Assembly (NCBI RefSeq): GCF_026151205.1
Contig: NC_087079.1
Span: 3,739,230 to 3,803,229, forward strand
Source: Bolinopsis microptera
Taxonomy: Eukaryota > Ctenophora > Tentaculata > Lobata > Bolinopsidae
DNA length: 64,000 bases
Direction of reading: 5' to 3'
The notes below the pieces were generated by a model, which did no database searches, was not told where the DNA came from, and saw only the letters and a program-made list of their open reading frames with translations. This document shows, in pieces, positions 43,601 through 57,000 of the stretch. The translations under genes and the position numbers were made by a program. The first letter of the stretch is position 1. The number at the start of each line of letters is the position of its first letter.

Positions 43601-45860
43601 TAGATAATGAAATTATGAGTTTTTCTAAAAATTAACCTAAAGTTGTGCAGGTTTCCCTCATTTTTGGCATTTAGGGAAATGAACCCGCAAATGTTTAGAT
43701 ACTAACGAAAACGGTTTTCACAGACCCCCTTCCCCAAGGTGTTTTAAAAAAAAGATTTTCGTTTGGAGAAATTTTTTTTTTAAAAGTGGAAAAACCCCGG
43801 AGGGCCATGCCCCTATTTACCCCCCTAATTTAAACCCACCCCTTGCTTCTGAAGGTGAAAAGACCTTTTAAAATAGGCTTAAACGAAGCCGCATAAGATG
43901 GTTTAAAAAAGGAGTTATCAGCAACACATGGCCCAAAAACCATACTTTTCGAGAAATTCACCCAAAAAACCCTTTTGGGGCGTGGTGCGAGCCCAAATTT
44001 TGATAGGAAGTGATAGAGTTTTTTTAGACAGGGGCAAAAGAACTGCCCAAATTTGAAAATTTTAAAATTGGGCCCTTTCGAACAAACATATTTCCTTAAA
44101 GTCTTTCTTTTTCAGTTAAATTTGGGGAAAAAAATGATTTTCCCGGGTTTCCAAAAAATCAATTTCAAAACAAAGGGTATTCTGGTAAATTTTGGGGAAA
44201 AGAAGGCCCTAAAGGTTTTTAAAAAGGTGCAATTTGTGCAAAATGGCCATGTTTTATAAAACTTTATGAAGCAACATGTACCCCAAAAATTTTTCCTTTT
44301 TAGTTAAACGGGGAAAAAAAATGTAAATTCCATTTTCTACCTGTAAAATTCCCGTTCACCCCGGGTTTCCCCTGCGGCGCAAGGGACTTCGTACGTCATC
44401 GCCCCAAAAAAAAACAAACCCCCCTATTTTCACCCGGTTTGAGAGCAGTTAAGATTTTGGGGAAATTTTGACTCGTTGCTTTTTTTGCTAAATTTGTCAC
44501 AACCCGTCAAAAAAAGGGGGTAACTTTTTTTTTCAGTTAACTGGTCCTTTAATTGTACAAATAAAGTAAACCCCTTTAAAGAAAAAATTTTAAAAGGGCC
44601 AAAAACCCGGGAAATTATTAAAACCCAAACCTTTTTTAAATTCCCCGGCCCAAAAAGTAAATATCATTTTGTTAAGAATTTAAAAGAATGGCCCCTGGGA
44701 TGTAAGAAAACTTGGCAGATAATTAATGAAATTTCGGGGGGAAGAAGAGACGTGGGGATTAAAAACCCAACCCTTTGTGAAAAAAAACGAGCTTTTGATT
44801 AATCCCCGGGGTTTTATTAAGCAAAAAGAGTTCAATAAAAAACTTTGCCTCAAATTTTCAGCTAACTTGAAAAAAAAGCAACTCTGGTGGGCTTTTAAAA
44901 AAAACCCCGCCTTTATTTTAAGAATTTCCTTCCCCCCCATCAGTTAAAGCCAGTATTTTTCTTTTTGATTGTGACTGTATTTAGATTAAAAAAAATCATA
45001 AAACAAAAAACGGGAAAAAAGTGAATAAAATATTCCCTGTGGGGGTCAAGAATTTGTGTAAATTATTTCCAAAACCCTATTTTGCTAGAAAACTTTAATA
45101 AATGCATGCAAGAAGGCCATTTCCATGAATTAAAAACGGGAGAATCAGCCCCATTTAAAAAAAAAGAAGATAACCGCTTTTTGAAAACAATTTGACCCGA
45201 AACAACTCTACCTGTATTCGGGAAAAAAATTCAGAAAAATTTAAAATTTTAAGCGGGCTAAAAGTTTCCTTCTTTCCCAAAGGGGGGAATACATGAAAAA
45301 AAACCCTTCGGCTTTTGAAAAAAAACACTCCACCACCTGGTGAAAATATCTGTGAACAAAAATAAACGGGTTAAATTTTTGTAAAAAGCAACATGCCTAG
45401 GGGTCTTTATCGATCTCTTTAAAAGCCTTTTGACACCTTTGACCACTGTTAAAAATAACTACAAAATTAAAAAAACTATGGCATAAAAAGGAAATGCCTG
45501 AATTTTTATTTTCTAGTTTTTTGTTTAATAGGAAAATTTTGGGGGAAAAAGTTTTGGATACCAAATCTGATGAATTTCCCCGGTTTAATTCGGGGTCCCC
45601 CCCGGGGAAAATTAATTTGGACCTCTACTTTTCCTACTGTACATCAATGACATATGCAAATTTTAAATAAAAAGGGTTTTAAAATTTGGGCTTTTTGGGA
45701 GACGTTAAAATATATTTGTCGCTGCCGATTCAGAAAAAAAGATATGAATTGGTAATTTAAGTATACAGGCCGGGAAACAAGTTTTAAAGGGAGTTAACCA
45801 AAATGCCCATTAATTTAAGAAGTGTTGTTACATGTATTTTTCTCCTCTAAACGTAATAAT
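37650..45860. other. Probably corrupted consensus (homopolymer smearing)
   Basis: Texture changes sharply at about 37650 and returns to normal at about 45860. Inside, runs of three to seven identical bases dominate (GGGCCCCCC, AAAAACCCGGG, TTTTTAAAA) and true sequence is recognisable only in patches. Where it can be compared with the related clean element (56350-56480), words such as CCACAAGGCTCTG have turned into runs of C, G and A while neighbouring words match. Open frames in this interval should not be interpreted. I therefore annotate no genes between 37650 and 44650. Confidence 0.75.
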
Positions 45861-46670
45861 AACGAATTAGATGCCGATTATAGATAGCCAAAACTTGTCC
45901 ATTAATAACAAAATAATTAAACGTGTAAGTCAGACAAAGTTTCTCGGAGTAATCATGGATGATAAATTGAGCTGGAAACACATTATCATCCCTCAACAAG
46001 AAACTAAGAAGTGCTTGTGGACGTATCTACCGTATTAAGAAATGCTTACCAGAATCACTATATAAACAAATATATCATTCTCTCTTTGAATCACACCTAG
46101 GTTATGCTATTTCTGTCTGGGGAGGTATCCAATAATCAGTTAAAACCACTATTTATTACTCAAAAGAAGTGTATCAGGATTCTATTTGGAGGACTATGAA
46201 GCTTATGTAGACAAATTCAAGACATGTGCTAGAGCAAGACCAATTAATTCTCAACGTCTAGGATCTGAATTCTATGTTAAAGAGTCACTAAGCCTCTAAT
46301 TCACAAACATGAATTACTTGTTACAGAGAACCTGTACCGATACCGTTGTTTAATGGAACTTTTTAAGATCATTAAGTCACGAGTACCAATTTCGTTATAC
46401 TACTTATTCAACATATCAAATAGGAAAGATAATCTGTTCATTACACCCTCTCCAACTAATCAATTTATTTATAAATCTGCATGGCTGTGGAACGAATTCC
46501 GTAAAGTTGGCCGTTTAACTTTCACCTCCACATGCGGATCTGTCAAGAATTTACTTAAACAGTCACTTCTAAGAGCTCAAACCGGTATGGAACTGAGTGG
46601 TGTGACAGAAATTTCACTGAATTCTGATTATGAAGTGATTTTCATTTGCCTGAGTGGAGTTGGTTAAAAA
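44690..46670 (+). mobile_element. Non-LTR retrotransposon ORF2 3' half, same family as the 52-57 kb element
   Basis: TAAGAAAACTTGGCAGATAATTAATGAA (about 44703) matches the start of the clean RT region at 55510. Later blocks match LGIFIDLSKAFDTIDH (about 45390), the PQGSVLGPL block (about 45600), INDI and the region around FADD (about 45640-45720), LGVVIDEQLSW (about 45945), LYHTLFESHL (about 46070) and FKILKLRCPASL (about 46360). The part up to about 45860 lies in the corrupted stretch. The remainder is clean but has frameshifts. The tail at 46353-46667 is open for 104 codons and ends in a stop at the expected C-terminus. The 5' part (ORF1, endonuclease) probably lies to the left but cannot be read. 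Confidence 0.75.
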
Positions 46671-46679
46671 ACATATAAG

Positions 46680-47900
46680 AGATACGATGATTTAACTTGT
46701 AGAAGCTTTCAATAAAACATGGTGTTAATCGTCGTCAGCTTGCCTGTTATTCCCACTTAAGCACTTACTGACTGACAAGCTTATCTATGAATACCATGCT
46801 TGAATTTAGGTAAACAACATACAACTCATTCCCAGTAACGCTGAGCGCAACCGCCGAATGACACAGTAATATGAGACCGCGCATAGCATTGCGCGCCCAT
46901 GCTGTGCGCGTTGTCGGCCGAAACTTGGAAGTTCCCGCTCTAATATTCAGACGACAGTGATGGACTCATTAAGAGCACTAATTTCGACCACTTTCCCGGT
47001 CGAGCCATACCAAATCAAACTAATTGACCCACGTGTATAGCCAATGTCCTGGCGGTGCTGAGCCGATGTAAAACTCTTCTGTAAACTCTTTTGTCTCTTG
47101 TAACTTGTTTATATTTTATATTTTAGTTATACTGTGTACTGTGTACAAATAGTTATAGCGTTATAGTGTGTGTAGTGTGTAGTGGTTATTTTGTTGTGAC
47201 GTGTCACTTTATACTTTGCTACCAACGTCAGCCTTGACTTACCATTTATTGTAATTGGTACAGCATATATCAAAACTAAAACACTGTTTTCGATCTGACG
47301 GGTGATGGGCTCTCTCTGATGGGACACAGTTCTAGGGGGTACCCGGGGTACGAGTTAACGAATAGTGTTCGTGTCCTTCCACAATCCCCTCTCATTGTGT
47401 TTTTGACGGAGGAGAAGCCTAGTTCATCCGTCTGCATCGCTTAATCGAGTTGAAAATTTAGCCAATAACAAACTAAATTACATGTTAGACTGATAGCAGG
47501 TGTAGAGTTTATAACATACAAATTCTAAATTTTTGACGGCTGACGATTTTTTTTTTTTATTTGAAAATTCAATTAATTATTATATATACAAATCAAGCGT
47601 TACATTTCAGCCATGCAAAATTACAATGACATATTTTAATATTCTAATTGAAAAATGGTGCTGCAATATAAGTTGCTTATTGTTTGGGCCGGATGACAAC
47701 TAACGAGAAAAATAAACTTGATTAAACATAATAATTAATTCGGCTGAACCAACACATAGCAAAAGCCACATTAACGTTGGGGCCGTCTACCAAATTTGAA
47801 TGACATACAATAACAAGAAATCAAACATATCATATATAATTATATATGGATTTTGTTCATTACAATTCCGTCACAACTGATAGGAAAAAAAAAGAAGGAC
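46680..47900. other. Intergenic between two retrotransposons
   Basis: No exon is recognised. A CpG-rich patch at about 46870-46925 (GCGCGCCCATGCTGTGCGCG) forms an imperfect palindrome. The right part, from about 47560, is probably 3' untranslated sequence of the reverse element. Confidence 0.45.
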
Positions 47901-47949
47901 AAGCAGATAGGAAAATGGACGGACAGAATTGTAACCAACAAAAACACAT

Positions 47950-50880
47950 TTCTGAAACTAGTCTGGCCAGACTGTATCGGCAGCCCAGAGGTACTTGATC
48001 AGATTGGCCTTAAAAGTAGAAATCCGCTCTGACTGCCGGATACATACTGGTAGACTATTCCATTTCAGCATAGATCTATGAAAGAAGCTATTTCGGAAGG
48101 CATCCGAGCAGGGCACAGTGGTACTCATGTAAGTTGAAGTATCCGACCTGTCAATTATTTGAGCATTGTGCCTAGTGTATCGGGTGCCCTCTGGACGGCA
48201 TAGGACTATATAAGTAGGAAGCGAAACTGGAATTATGCTATTCCACTATTTTATAGAAGGTCATAAGATCGTTATAAATAAACTTCTGCATGACAGGGAG
48301 AATATTTAGCTTCTTTTGCTCTGTAGCAAGGTTTATCGTCATTATAACTGGAGTAGGGTTCACCATTGATCCATTTAAATAGCCCTCTTTTGGATAGCAA
48401 CAACTGTTGAAGCTGAGTTGCAGATTGAGGGGACCATATGACAGAACATGTTCAAATATAGACCTAATTAACGCCAAATAGAACGATCTTTTCTGCCTTT
48501 TATCAGTAGTGAAATGACATGTCTCTAAGTAGTCCAAGTCTGGAGGTAGCTTGGAAACAAGCGCTTTACATTGTGCACCTCCAATTAAACCTGGAGTTTA
48601 TTGCGACTCCTAAATCTTGATGAGAGGGCACAAAGTCAATATCACTTCCAGAAAGTTTATAGAAGAAGGTATTGAATGGCAAGTTATCCAGCACGTTTCT
48701 TTGCAGGGGACACAGAGAGGGCTTTGCACTTTTGTGGGTGAACTTCATTCGATTTCTCACTGACCAATCATACAATCTATTGATGTCATTTGGATTATGT
48801 GATGGTCAGGGTAAACCGAGAATCTCCCTCCAAATTTTAGTGTCATCTGCATAAAGGGCGATATTGGTGCCTTCAGAGACACAGGAGAACATGTCATTAA
48901 TAAATATTACAAACAATAGAGGGCCAAGTAATAGAACCTTGAGGGACACCAGACCGAACTAGGTAGAGAGGAAGACATTTGGCCCTCCTATCACTACTTG
49001 TTGTTGTCGCCCCTCAAGATAGGACTTGATAAATTTAAGCATTAGTCCATCGACATTAAAATATTCTTTAATTTACTTTAAAATGAGGTCATGCGAAACG
49101 CTATCAAAAGCTTTCGCAAAATCAAAATATATTATATCAGTCCTGGACCTGTTGTTCAGTGCAAGTGCAAGATTGTCCGTGAAAGGTATCATTTTGGGTT
49201 GTGCATGAACGTTCATAACAAAACCGTGTTGTCGGTCATCCAACAGATCAGAACATGCAGCGTATAATGCAGTCTTTATGCACCTTTCAAAGACTTTCAT
49301 TACAAGAGATGTTAACGAGATAGGCCTGTAGTTCTCAACCGAAGACTTATCGCCCTTTTTGTGCACTGGTACTACAAGTGCCAGCTTCCAATCAGGGGGT
49401 ATGCATCCGCTTGAGAAGGAACAGGTTAAATAGTACACTAAGTGGGTATGCAAGGCTTTGGGCACAGTTTTTGAGGACTTTCCCATGAATCCCCATCAGG
49501 GCCAGGGGGCCTTGTTAGGATTTAACTTTTTAAGAATCAACAGAACATCTTCTTTACTAAACACAAGACTGGAAAAACAATCATCACGAAAATCTATGTC
49601 AATGCCATAAATCGCTCTCTTGAGAAAACTGCTCATAAAAATATTCGTTAAAAAGAGCAGCTTGATCAGATGGATTGTTTCGAAAGCGATTATGATATTT
49701 GACAGTTTCAGGGATCCTGGTTGACTTTGATTTAGATTTAAGTTAGGTCCAGAATTTCTTGGAGATAAGAGCCATCATCGGAGTCATCCTCAACACTGAG
49801 TCTCATTCTTTCGTCATCAAATTTTTAAATTTTGTGCGAAATTGCACGAAACTTTTGTTTATGAGACTCGAGTTGCTCCCCTTTATGCCTTATTCTACCA
49901 TTTCTCCTTATTTCGTAGGAGACGATCACATTCGGAGTCAATCCATGGGGGCTGGAACTGCGGACTTAATGGTCTTTTTAGGGATCCCATCGGTCACAGG
50001 CTGCATCAAGAACTCCTCTGAATCGACTCCAGGCAAGATAAGGATCATTACACATCAAATATACTATCCCAATCGATGCTAAATAACTCAGAATTCAGGC
50101 CCCTAAAATTACCTTTACTATAATTAAAGATCTTTCTTTTAGGCTGCTTAATATACTTGGTCTTAACATCAATGTCAAATGTGATACAAAAGTGGTCGGA
50201 CATCACATTTCGTTTTGATCTAAAACTTTAACATTCTTAATAAGGTTCTGAATGTTAGTGAACACAAGATCTAAGGTGTTGCCTGACTTGTGAGTAGGGG
50301 AGCTAATAAGTTGTGTATGTCCGAGGTCATCAGTGAGAAATTTACAAAGCTGGAATGTAGCTGGCAAGATGACTGACCATCTGGCCAGGAAATCGAAGCT
50401 AAATTAAAGTCCCCTACCAGAATGTGTCTTTGCAACTTTCTGGCAGATGCTAAGGTAACAAAATGTTTCTTGAAAGATTCAAAATTAATCTAAGCCAAGT
50501 GTTCCTACTCTATAGAATGTAGATATGCAAAAGTTTCTTCCACACTGAGTCTTAATTATGACTGATTAATAATTCAGCTTGAACACTAACCTTTGAGAAC
50601 TTTAGACTCGAGATATCAATGTCTGTTCTATGGGCAATCAGAACACCACCACCGTTTTTTCTGAATTTCTTGGGCTGGGTTGCATCCACTGGATGCGATC
50701 TTAAGGATCGATCAAGCCTAAATACTTTGTATTTGTCAGGAGCACCTCATTACTGAGAATGGAATTTTTCAGCCATGTCTCGTTTAGAATAATGATGTGA
50801 GGCTATGTTTGTAGATATAACCATGGAATTCATGTATCTTGGTCATATTTAGTGGTGGTGTTCCTGATTGCTAGATCCGC
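47950..50880 (-). mobile_element. Degenerate Jockey/CR1-type non-LTR element, reverse strand
   Basis: Minus-strand ORF2 in broken frames. The endonuclease block GGGVLIAHRTDIDISS lies near 50640 and HILVGDFNLASISWPDGQS near 50400. The RT has SGCIPPDWKLALVVPVHKKG and NYRPISLTS (about 49400-49310), FDFAKAFDSVSHD (about 49100), GVPQGS (about 48950), then an ALYADDTKIW block whose YADD is intact (about 48850). FVPSHQDLGV (about 48620) and a C-terminal part to about 48240 follow. It is a different lineage from the forward element at 52-57 kb. ORF1 is not recognisable; a 5' part may extend to about 51 kb. The 49073-49486 frame (137 codons) is the longest undamaged piece. Confidence 0.8.
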
Positions 50881-50899
50881 GGTGTATTTAGGAAACCAT

Positions 50900-52090
50900 G
50901 GACATTTATTGTAAAACAACGGTTTAAATTTGGTCCAGGGTTCAGTAAGGAACAATTACAAATTACTATCAGGGAAATATTAAGGAGAGATAGAAAAACC
51001 AAGACCACACCTAGACATGACCTCAAGCCAGCTGCTGGTAATATTAAAAATTAACTTAACAGTCTGTTTCGGTGACATGGTAGGTGACAGTTTGGTTTTT
51101 GTGGTAGATAGCAATTTTACAGAAATTGCAGCTAAGGCTGTCCCAATGCCCCTCTCCCCCCTGTACATCAAGTTTAAAGTGTCTGAGAAAAATGGTACAA
51201 AATATTACCATAAAGTAAAGATTTATGGATGACCTCAAACATGGTACAGAGTGTATTTTAGGTTGGAGGGGAGCACTAGGTAGTATATTAGCATCGATAG
51301 TCAAAGAAAATATTTAGTTTTAATACTTTCAACACTACTATATAACAAATAATTTGAGGATGTGCAATGTAAGCCAAGAGTACCCGCAACCTAAAGAAAT
51401 GCAGCTGTAAACAACTTGCACGGGGTGGCATGTGAGCTCTCGGGACCAGTGGCATCAGAAGACTGGTATCAGCCTCGATATTAAGATGAGTTCTTCTTAG
51501 ATCCATGTCACATCTGCATCTCCTCCATCCAAGACACAACCACTCATCTCTTCATTGCCCCACCCTAGCCCAACTCCTCCATCCCCATTACTGTTGCGGG
51601 TACTCTGACTGCATGACATTCTTGAATAATGTTTTATGTAGTGTTGTAGTGTTAACCTCTATGCGTCATTAAAAAATCATTTCTATTTCATGTTCTGTAT
51701 TATATATTATATATCTCTTTTTTCTTTACAAAAAAATCAGCCCACCCCTAAAAATAATACACAAATCTACTTTAGACAAAATTAATAAAAACAATATTTG
51801 TCTCCCCTTGCCCAGTGCAGCCCATCCCGCTTCCCCCCGCCCCCTCCATTCCCTTGCCCTTTTTGCCCCCTCCCATGACACCAAGCAAAAAAACACATCA
51901 CAAAAACAATTTTGCATTCATCTGATAGTCTAGTGTTCTTCTTTTTACTTTAAAAAACTGCTCATCTTGATTTCAAATTACTCTTTCTTCTTTATATCAC
52001 TCACTCATATGTCAAAACTCTTTTACTCTCATCATCTTATTTCAGGCTGCTGGCTAGTTCTATGGTGCCCTGGTCCCCGATCTCATCATG
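50900..52090. other. Junction between two retrotransposons
   Basis: May hold 5' sequence of either neighbour. Short frames at 51017-51304 on both strands have no known domain. A C-rich stretch on the plus strand (51800-51875) gives a shadow frame only. Confidence 0.4.
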
Positions 52091-52099
52091 TGCTCCTTG

Positions 52100-53972
52100 C
52101 TAACCATACACTAATGCAGAAAAACACACAGAAAAGAAAACTCTATCCTCTGGATCACCCACCCAGAAGTCCTCGAACCTACAAGCCAAACGTCGTCAAA
52201 GCCCACGTGGTGTAGTCCTCTGGCGAAAGGAGGACAAGCCAGTCCCCTCGCAAACAAATCTACTACTCCCAAGTCAAGTTCAACAAGCTCCAATGAGCAG
52301 AAAAACAGTAGTGATCAGACGAAGAAAAAGTCAGAATCTACTAAAAAGACTCTTGCCCATGTAGCAGTTCCCTAGACGGAAAAGACTGGGTAATACAGTG
52401 CTCAGACTGTAAACAATCATGGCATGCCTCTTGCGGTAATCTACCTGGTACCAATAAACTCTCCAGGTGATTAGACTGCATCAGCCAAAAATGGCTATGT
52501 CCCTGGTGTTACCACTTGCATCTTTCCTAGGCCTAAGAACCACCCATCTGCTAAAAAAGAAAAAATTCTTGCTGAAGAAGCCATTACCTGTGCCACAAGC
52601 AGTTCAACTCAACGAGAGCACCCTCCTGGAAAATTCATTGCTCCAGAAGATAAGTGAATCAGTTAAAGAAACCATTGAAAGGTCAATCCGAGCGTCGACA
52701 TTACATCCCTGAATGCTCGACTAGAAGACCTTAACAATGAAATTCAGGAGTTCAAAGGAAGAACAAATGCATCCCCTCAGCTTAACTACAGAGAACAACC
52801 TAGACCTGTTATTCCATCACCCACCAAAGAAATCTAAAATGTCCTGAACAGCCTTACGAGCAGTACAAAGAGTTATACCTGACAGAAAAGGAACTGAGCA
52901 GTGTAGGAGACCTTCTAGGTTATCTGAAGGACTCTGGAGACTTCATCGAAGAGAATGGCCACAGCGTCCGCCTGTATGGAGAGCCCTACAGCTAACACTG
53001 GTTCCCAGCCCCCTAAAGAACACGAGCCTATCCCACCTGAACTTGTTTCTATTATTGACAGGCTCTCCTCAGAACTACAACTCGAGCACAAGCCAAACTC
53101 GGTCCTCATTAACCACTACCCTTCCTCAGACAGACTCTCTCCATCCCAAAGCTACCTAGCTATGCATTCTGATGATGAATCCACTATTCTTGCCAACTCG
53201 AAAATCGTCACGATCTCAATTGGTGCGACTAGAACTGTGCTTTTTGAATCCAAAACAAGACAAAGACCTAGATCCTATTGAGCTTGATGTGAAGTCTAAC
53301 TCACTTTACACTATGACAAGGTCTTCACAAAATTGGTACCCGCCACGGTGTGCCAAAATTACCTGATGATAAACCCAACAGAGGAGAGATTTTCGATCAC
53401 CTTCAGATCTCTCAGCAGCCAGTCTCGACGAAGCATCGTGTTTTAATCGGTGATTCGAATACCAAAGATGTCAACTTTGGGGATGGTGCAGGTAAAGTTG
53501 GTCATTCCTTCCCTGGTAAACGAGTCAAGGCTGCCCGTGTCAAAGACATCGATCCACACCTGTGTGCTGGATTCTCCAACGCTTTCCTTATGTGTGGTAC
53601 CAACGATCTACGCTGTGAAAACGTAAGAAATGTCTCAGATATCCACGAGACAGTGTCAACTTTAAAGAACAAACTAACTGAAATACGTCAATTGTGTCCA
53701 CTTACTAACATTTTTGTTGTACCTGTTTTACATCAAGAATCCATGAAATGAATAAAAATATAATGCTCTACAACAACTTGGTACAGGACATGATAAAGAA
53801 CTGTTTTCCTAATATTTGGTTTCAGGGTATGTATGGTTTTTTAGATAACAATAAGCTATTATCGGTTAAGTTCACTAGGGGTAACGACACGATTCACTTA
53901 GGAAGTAGAGGTTTAGCTAAGTTTGTAAGCCACATGAAAAAACTGTGTGTTTCTGAAGGAAAAGGTGTCTAG
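52100..53972 (+). mobile_element. CR1-like element ORF1: PHD finger plus SGNH esterase
   Basis: A PHD zinc finger is visible at about 52350-52500: SCPCSSSLDGKDWVIQCSDC, then KQSWHASCGNLPG and KWLCPWC, with the C4HC3 spacing; one in-frame stop interrupts it. After a coiled, poorly readable middle come the GDSN block of an SGNH hydrolase (RVLIGDSNTKDV, about 53438), LMCGTNDLR (about 53590) and VVPVLH (about 53715). A frameshift near 53740 follows, then DTIHLGSRGLAKF (about 53890) with the Asp-x-x-His pair. All four esterase blocks are therefore present. Esterase ORF1s are known from CR1-clade elements, where the protein binds RNA or lipid. Several stops and frameshifts make this copy inactive as it stands. 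Confidence 0.75.
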
Positions 53973-54061
53973 GGAGTCAAGCACAGAGGGTTGGATCCAC
54001 TGGTCCAACCTAACCGACACATAACTATGATCATGAAATTAATTAAGGAGGTCTGTGAGCC

Positions 54062-57000
54062 ATGCTCAAGGCCATCAACATTGGGCAGCCCCTACTGGAA
54101 TGTGAAGCCTGTCGGACAGCTATTCATACTAAAATGTTTTTAAAGCAGCAGGTTTCTGCCCCACCAATGGTCTATGGGGTATGTAAGGTTTGTTCACTGA
54201 ACGTGATACCACGCTACAACCCCTTCTCTGGGATGATTAGTGATGGTGGTGATAAAATTCTACGATGATGAAGGTGGATGTGATGACGAAACTATCAAAA
54301 AATTTCGAATGTTCTAGACCAATGTCAGAGCTACTCTACAACTGATCTTAATAGGGTAGTCAGGGAGCTTCAAAACTCATGTAATCCTTCATCCACACAC
54401 TCAAAATTCACATCCTACTTTGTCAACTTAGATGGTAACAAAACCAACTTCGATTGTCTTAATGTTGAACTCAAACGGATTGAACTAAATTTCTCTGTAA
54501 TTGGTATCGCTGAAACAAACACAGATGAACCTCTTAAAGAACTATACAGAATACCGCAATACAACAGTTTTTATCAGGTCACTCAGGAGAACAAGCTGAA
54601 AGGGACTGGTGTTGCCCTGTATGTAGCAAATCACCTTAATGCAGAAGTCATAGAAAATCTTGGCTACTGCACGCCTGATATTGAATCAATCTTTGTTAAG
54701 ATCACTCAATCATCCAGCAAGCTCACACTCATCTCAGGGGTCATCTATCGCCCTCCTAATGGTGACATCATAATTTCCTTAAGTCATTTGATCACATATG
54801 TAAACTCCTCCCTAAATCTGGTGTACGTATAATGGGGGACTTTAATGTTGACCTTCTTAAAGTGAATGGTGATGCTGGTCATGGCAACTATACTCTTTTT
54901 GAAGAATGCTTATTTAGAAATGGTTTCGCTCCCGTTATTTCGATACCTACACATGAGAGACCAAATTGCAAACCATCTTGTATTGACAACATCCTCTCAC
55001 GAATGACCCTGGTAACTGTGTTCTCTCAGGTTGTATAACAGATAGAATTGGTGACCATGCTCCAACATTTGAATTCACTGACATTGAATTTGAGGTTGGT
55101 CCAAAAAGTGAAAAACATGTCCAGTACTACGACTTCAGTAATGCCAACCTTAATAAATTCCTAACCCTACTGAAACTGACCTCTCAAAGCTCCACACTTC
55201 TCATGAATTCTCGGATTTTACTAAATTATTTGATCGTGTAACTTGATGCAACATGCAAACTTGTAAAGCCAAAAACTACTAAACGGAATCCTATCAATAA
55301 CCCCTGGATAACAGATAGTATCTCAGCAGCCGTTGAAAAAAAACATGAATTAAAAGATAACTGGATTACATCTAAAACTAAGGCAAACCCTGATGGAGAC
55401 CATGTTCTCGAACAAACCTTCAAAGTATACCGAAGGATCCTCAAATCTGTGATTAACTCTGCAAAAAATACTTACTCTTGCAACCAAATCATAGAAAATA
55501 AGCACGACCGTAAGAAGACATGGCAGATCATTAATGAACTTAGAGGGAAGTGTAAAAAAACTATAAAACCCTCATTTATAATCGACAACAGAAAAATAAC
55601 AGATAGAAGGGTTATTGCAAACGAGTTCAACAAATACTTTAACTCAATTGCCTCCACTCTAAATGAATCAATAGCTGACCTGCCTATACAGGCTTCTGAA
55701 TTTTCAACATTTGAAGACTACCTCCTGCCATCCAACAATAACTCTATATTCCTATCTGACTGTTCACATACTGAGCTCATGGAAATAATTTCCAAGTTGG
55801 AAAATGGCAAATCTAGTGATATTCCGATCCGTATAATCAAAAAGTCAGCTCATTTAATCTGCCCTGTTTTAGCCCAACATTTCAACAAACTCCATGATGA
55901 GCGGGGTATTTCCTGATGTTTTGAAAGTTGGAAAGTTACTCCCATATTTAAGAAAGGAAACCAAGAGGATGTAGGAAACTACAGACCTGTCTCTACACTG
56001 CCTATATTTGGTAAGATATTTGAAAAAGTGATATACAGCCGTATCTACAGTTTCGCTCTGTCACAAAATATCCTTGATGAAAACCAATTTGGCTTCCGCA
56101 AGTCCCATTCTACTAGCCATGCTGTTAACTACTCTGTTAGGATTATTGAAGATAGCATAAAAAAACGAAACCATGTTCTAGGAATATTTATAGACTTGAG
56201 TAAAGCATTTGATACAATCGACCATAGTACACTCCTAACAAAACTAGATAGGTATGGAATAAGAGGCAATGCAAACTGTCTTATTAAAAGCTACTTATCA
56301 AATAGAACACAGTATACAGAAGTCCTTAATGAAAAATCCGAAAATCATTAAATATGGAGTTCCACAAGGCTCTGTTTTGGGACCGCTCCTTTTTCTTCTA
56401 TACATAAATGATATTGCCAATTCCTCGGATTTAGGAACTTTCATACTATTTGCTGACGACACCAACATTTTTATTGATGGAAAAACTGTAGAAGAAGCTT
56501 ATGAGAAAGGCAACAAATTGCTAAGCTGTATAAAAAAGTATATGATCCTTAACAAACTTCACATCAACATGTCAAAGTGCTGTTATATGCATTTTAAACC
56601 AAAGGCTAGTAAACCAGTAGAATTGCCAGATTCGCTTCAACTCCATATTGATGGCTTTCCAATTAAAAAAACCAAAGCAACTAAGTTTCTTGGAGTTGTT
56701 ATTGACGAACAGCTTTCCTGGGGGCCTCATATAACAGCACTTAAACGAAAGTTAAACTATGCCTCTGCCACCTTAAATAGAATTAGGGACTCTGTACCAA
56801 AGGAACTCCATAAAGACCTCTACCACACACTATTTGAATCCCACCTCACATATTGTATCTCAGTTTGGGGTGATGCAGCACTCTTTAGGACAGCAAGTAT
56901 CTGGCTGTCTCAGAAGCACTGTGTACGGGTCCTCTTTGGTGATAAAGAGGCATACCTAAACAAGTTCCTTACATGTGCAAGAACAAGAGAGTTTGACAGC

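Noticed and set aside
38445-45446. Numerous 60-120 codon frames on both strands
   Set aside because: All lie in the corrupted interval; long runs of A, C, G and T create artificial lysine, proline, glycine and phenylalanine-rich frames.
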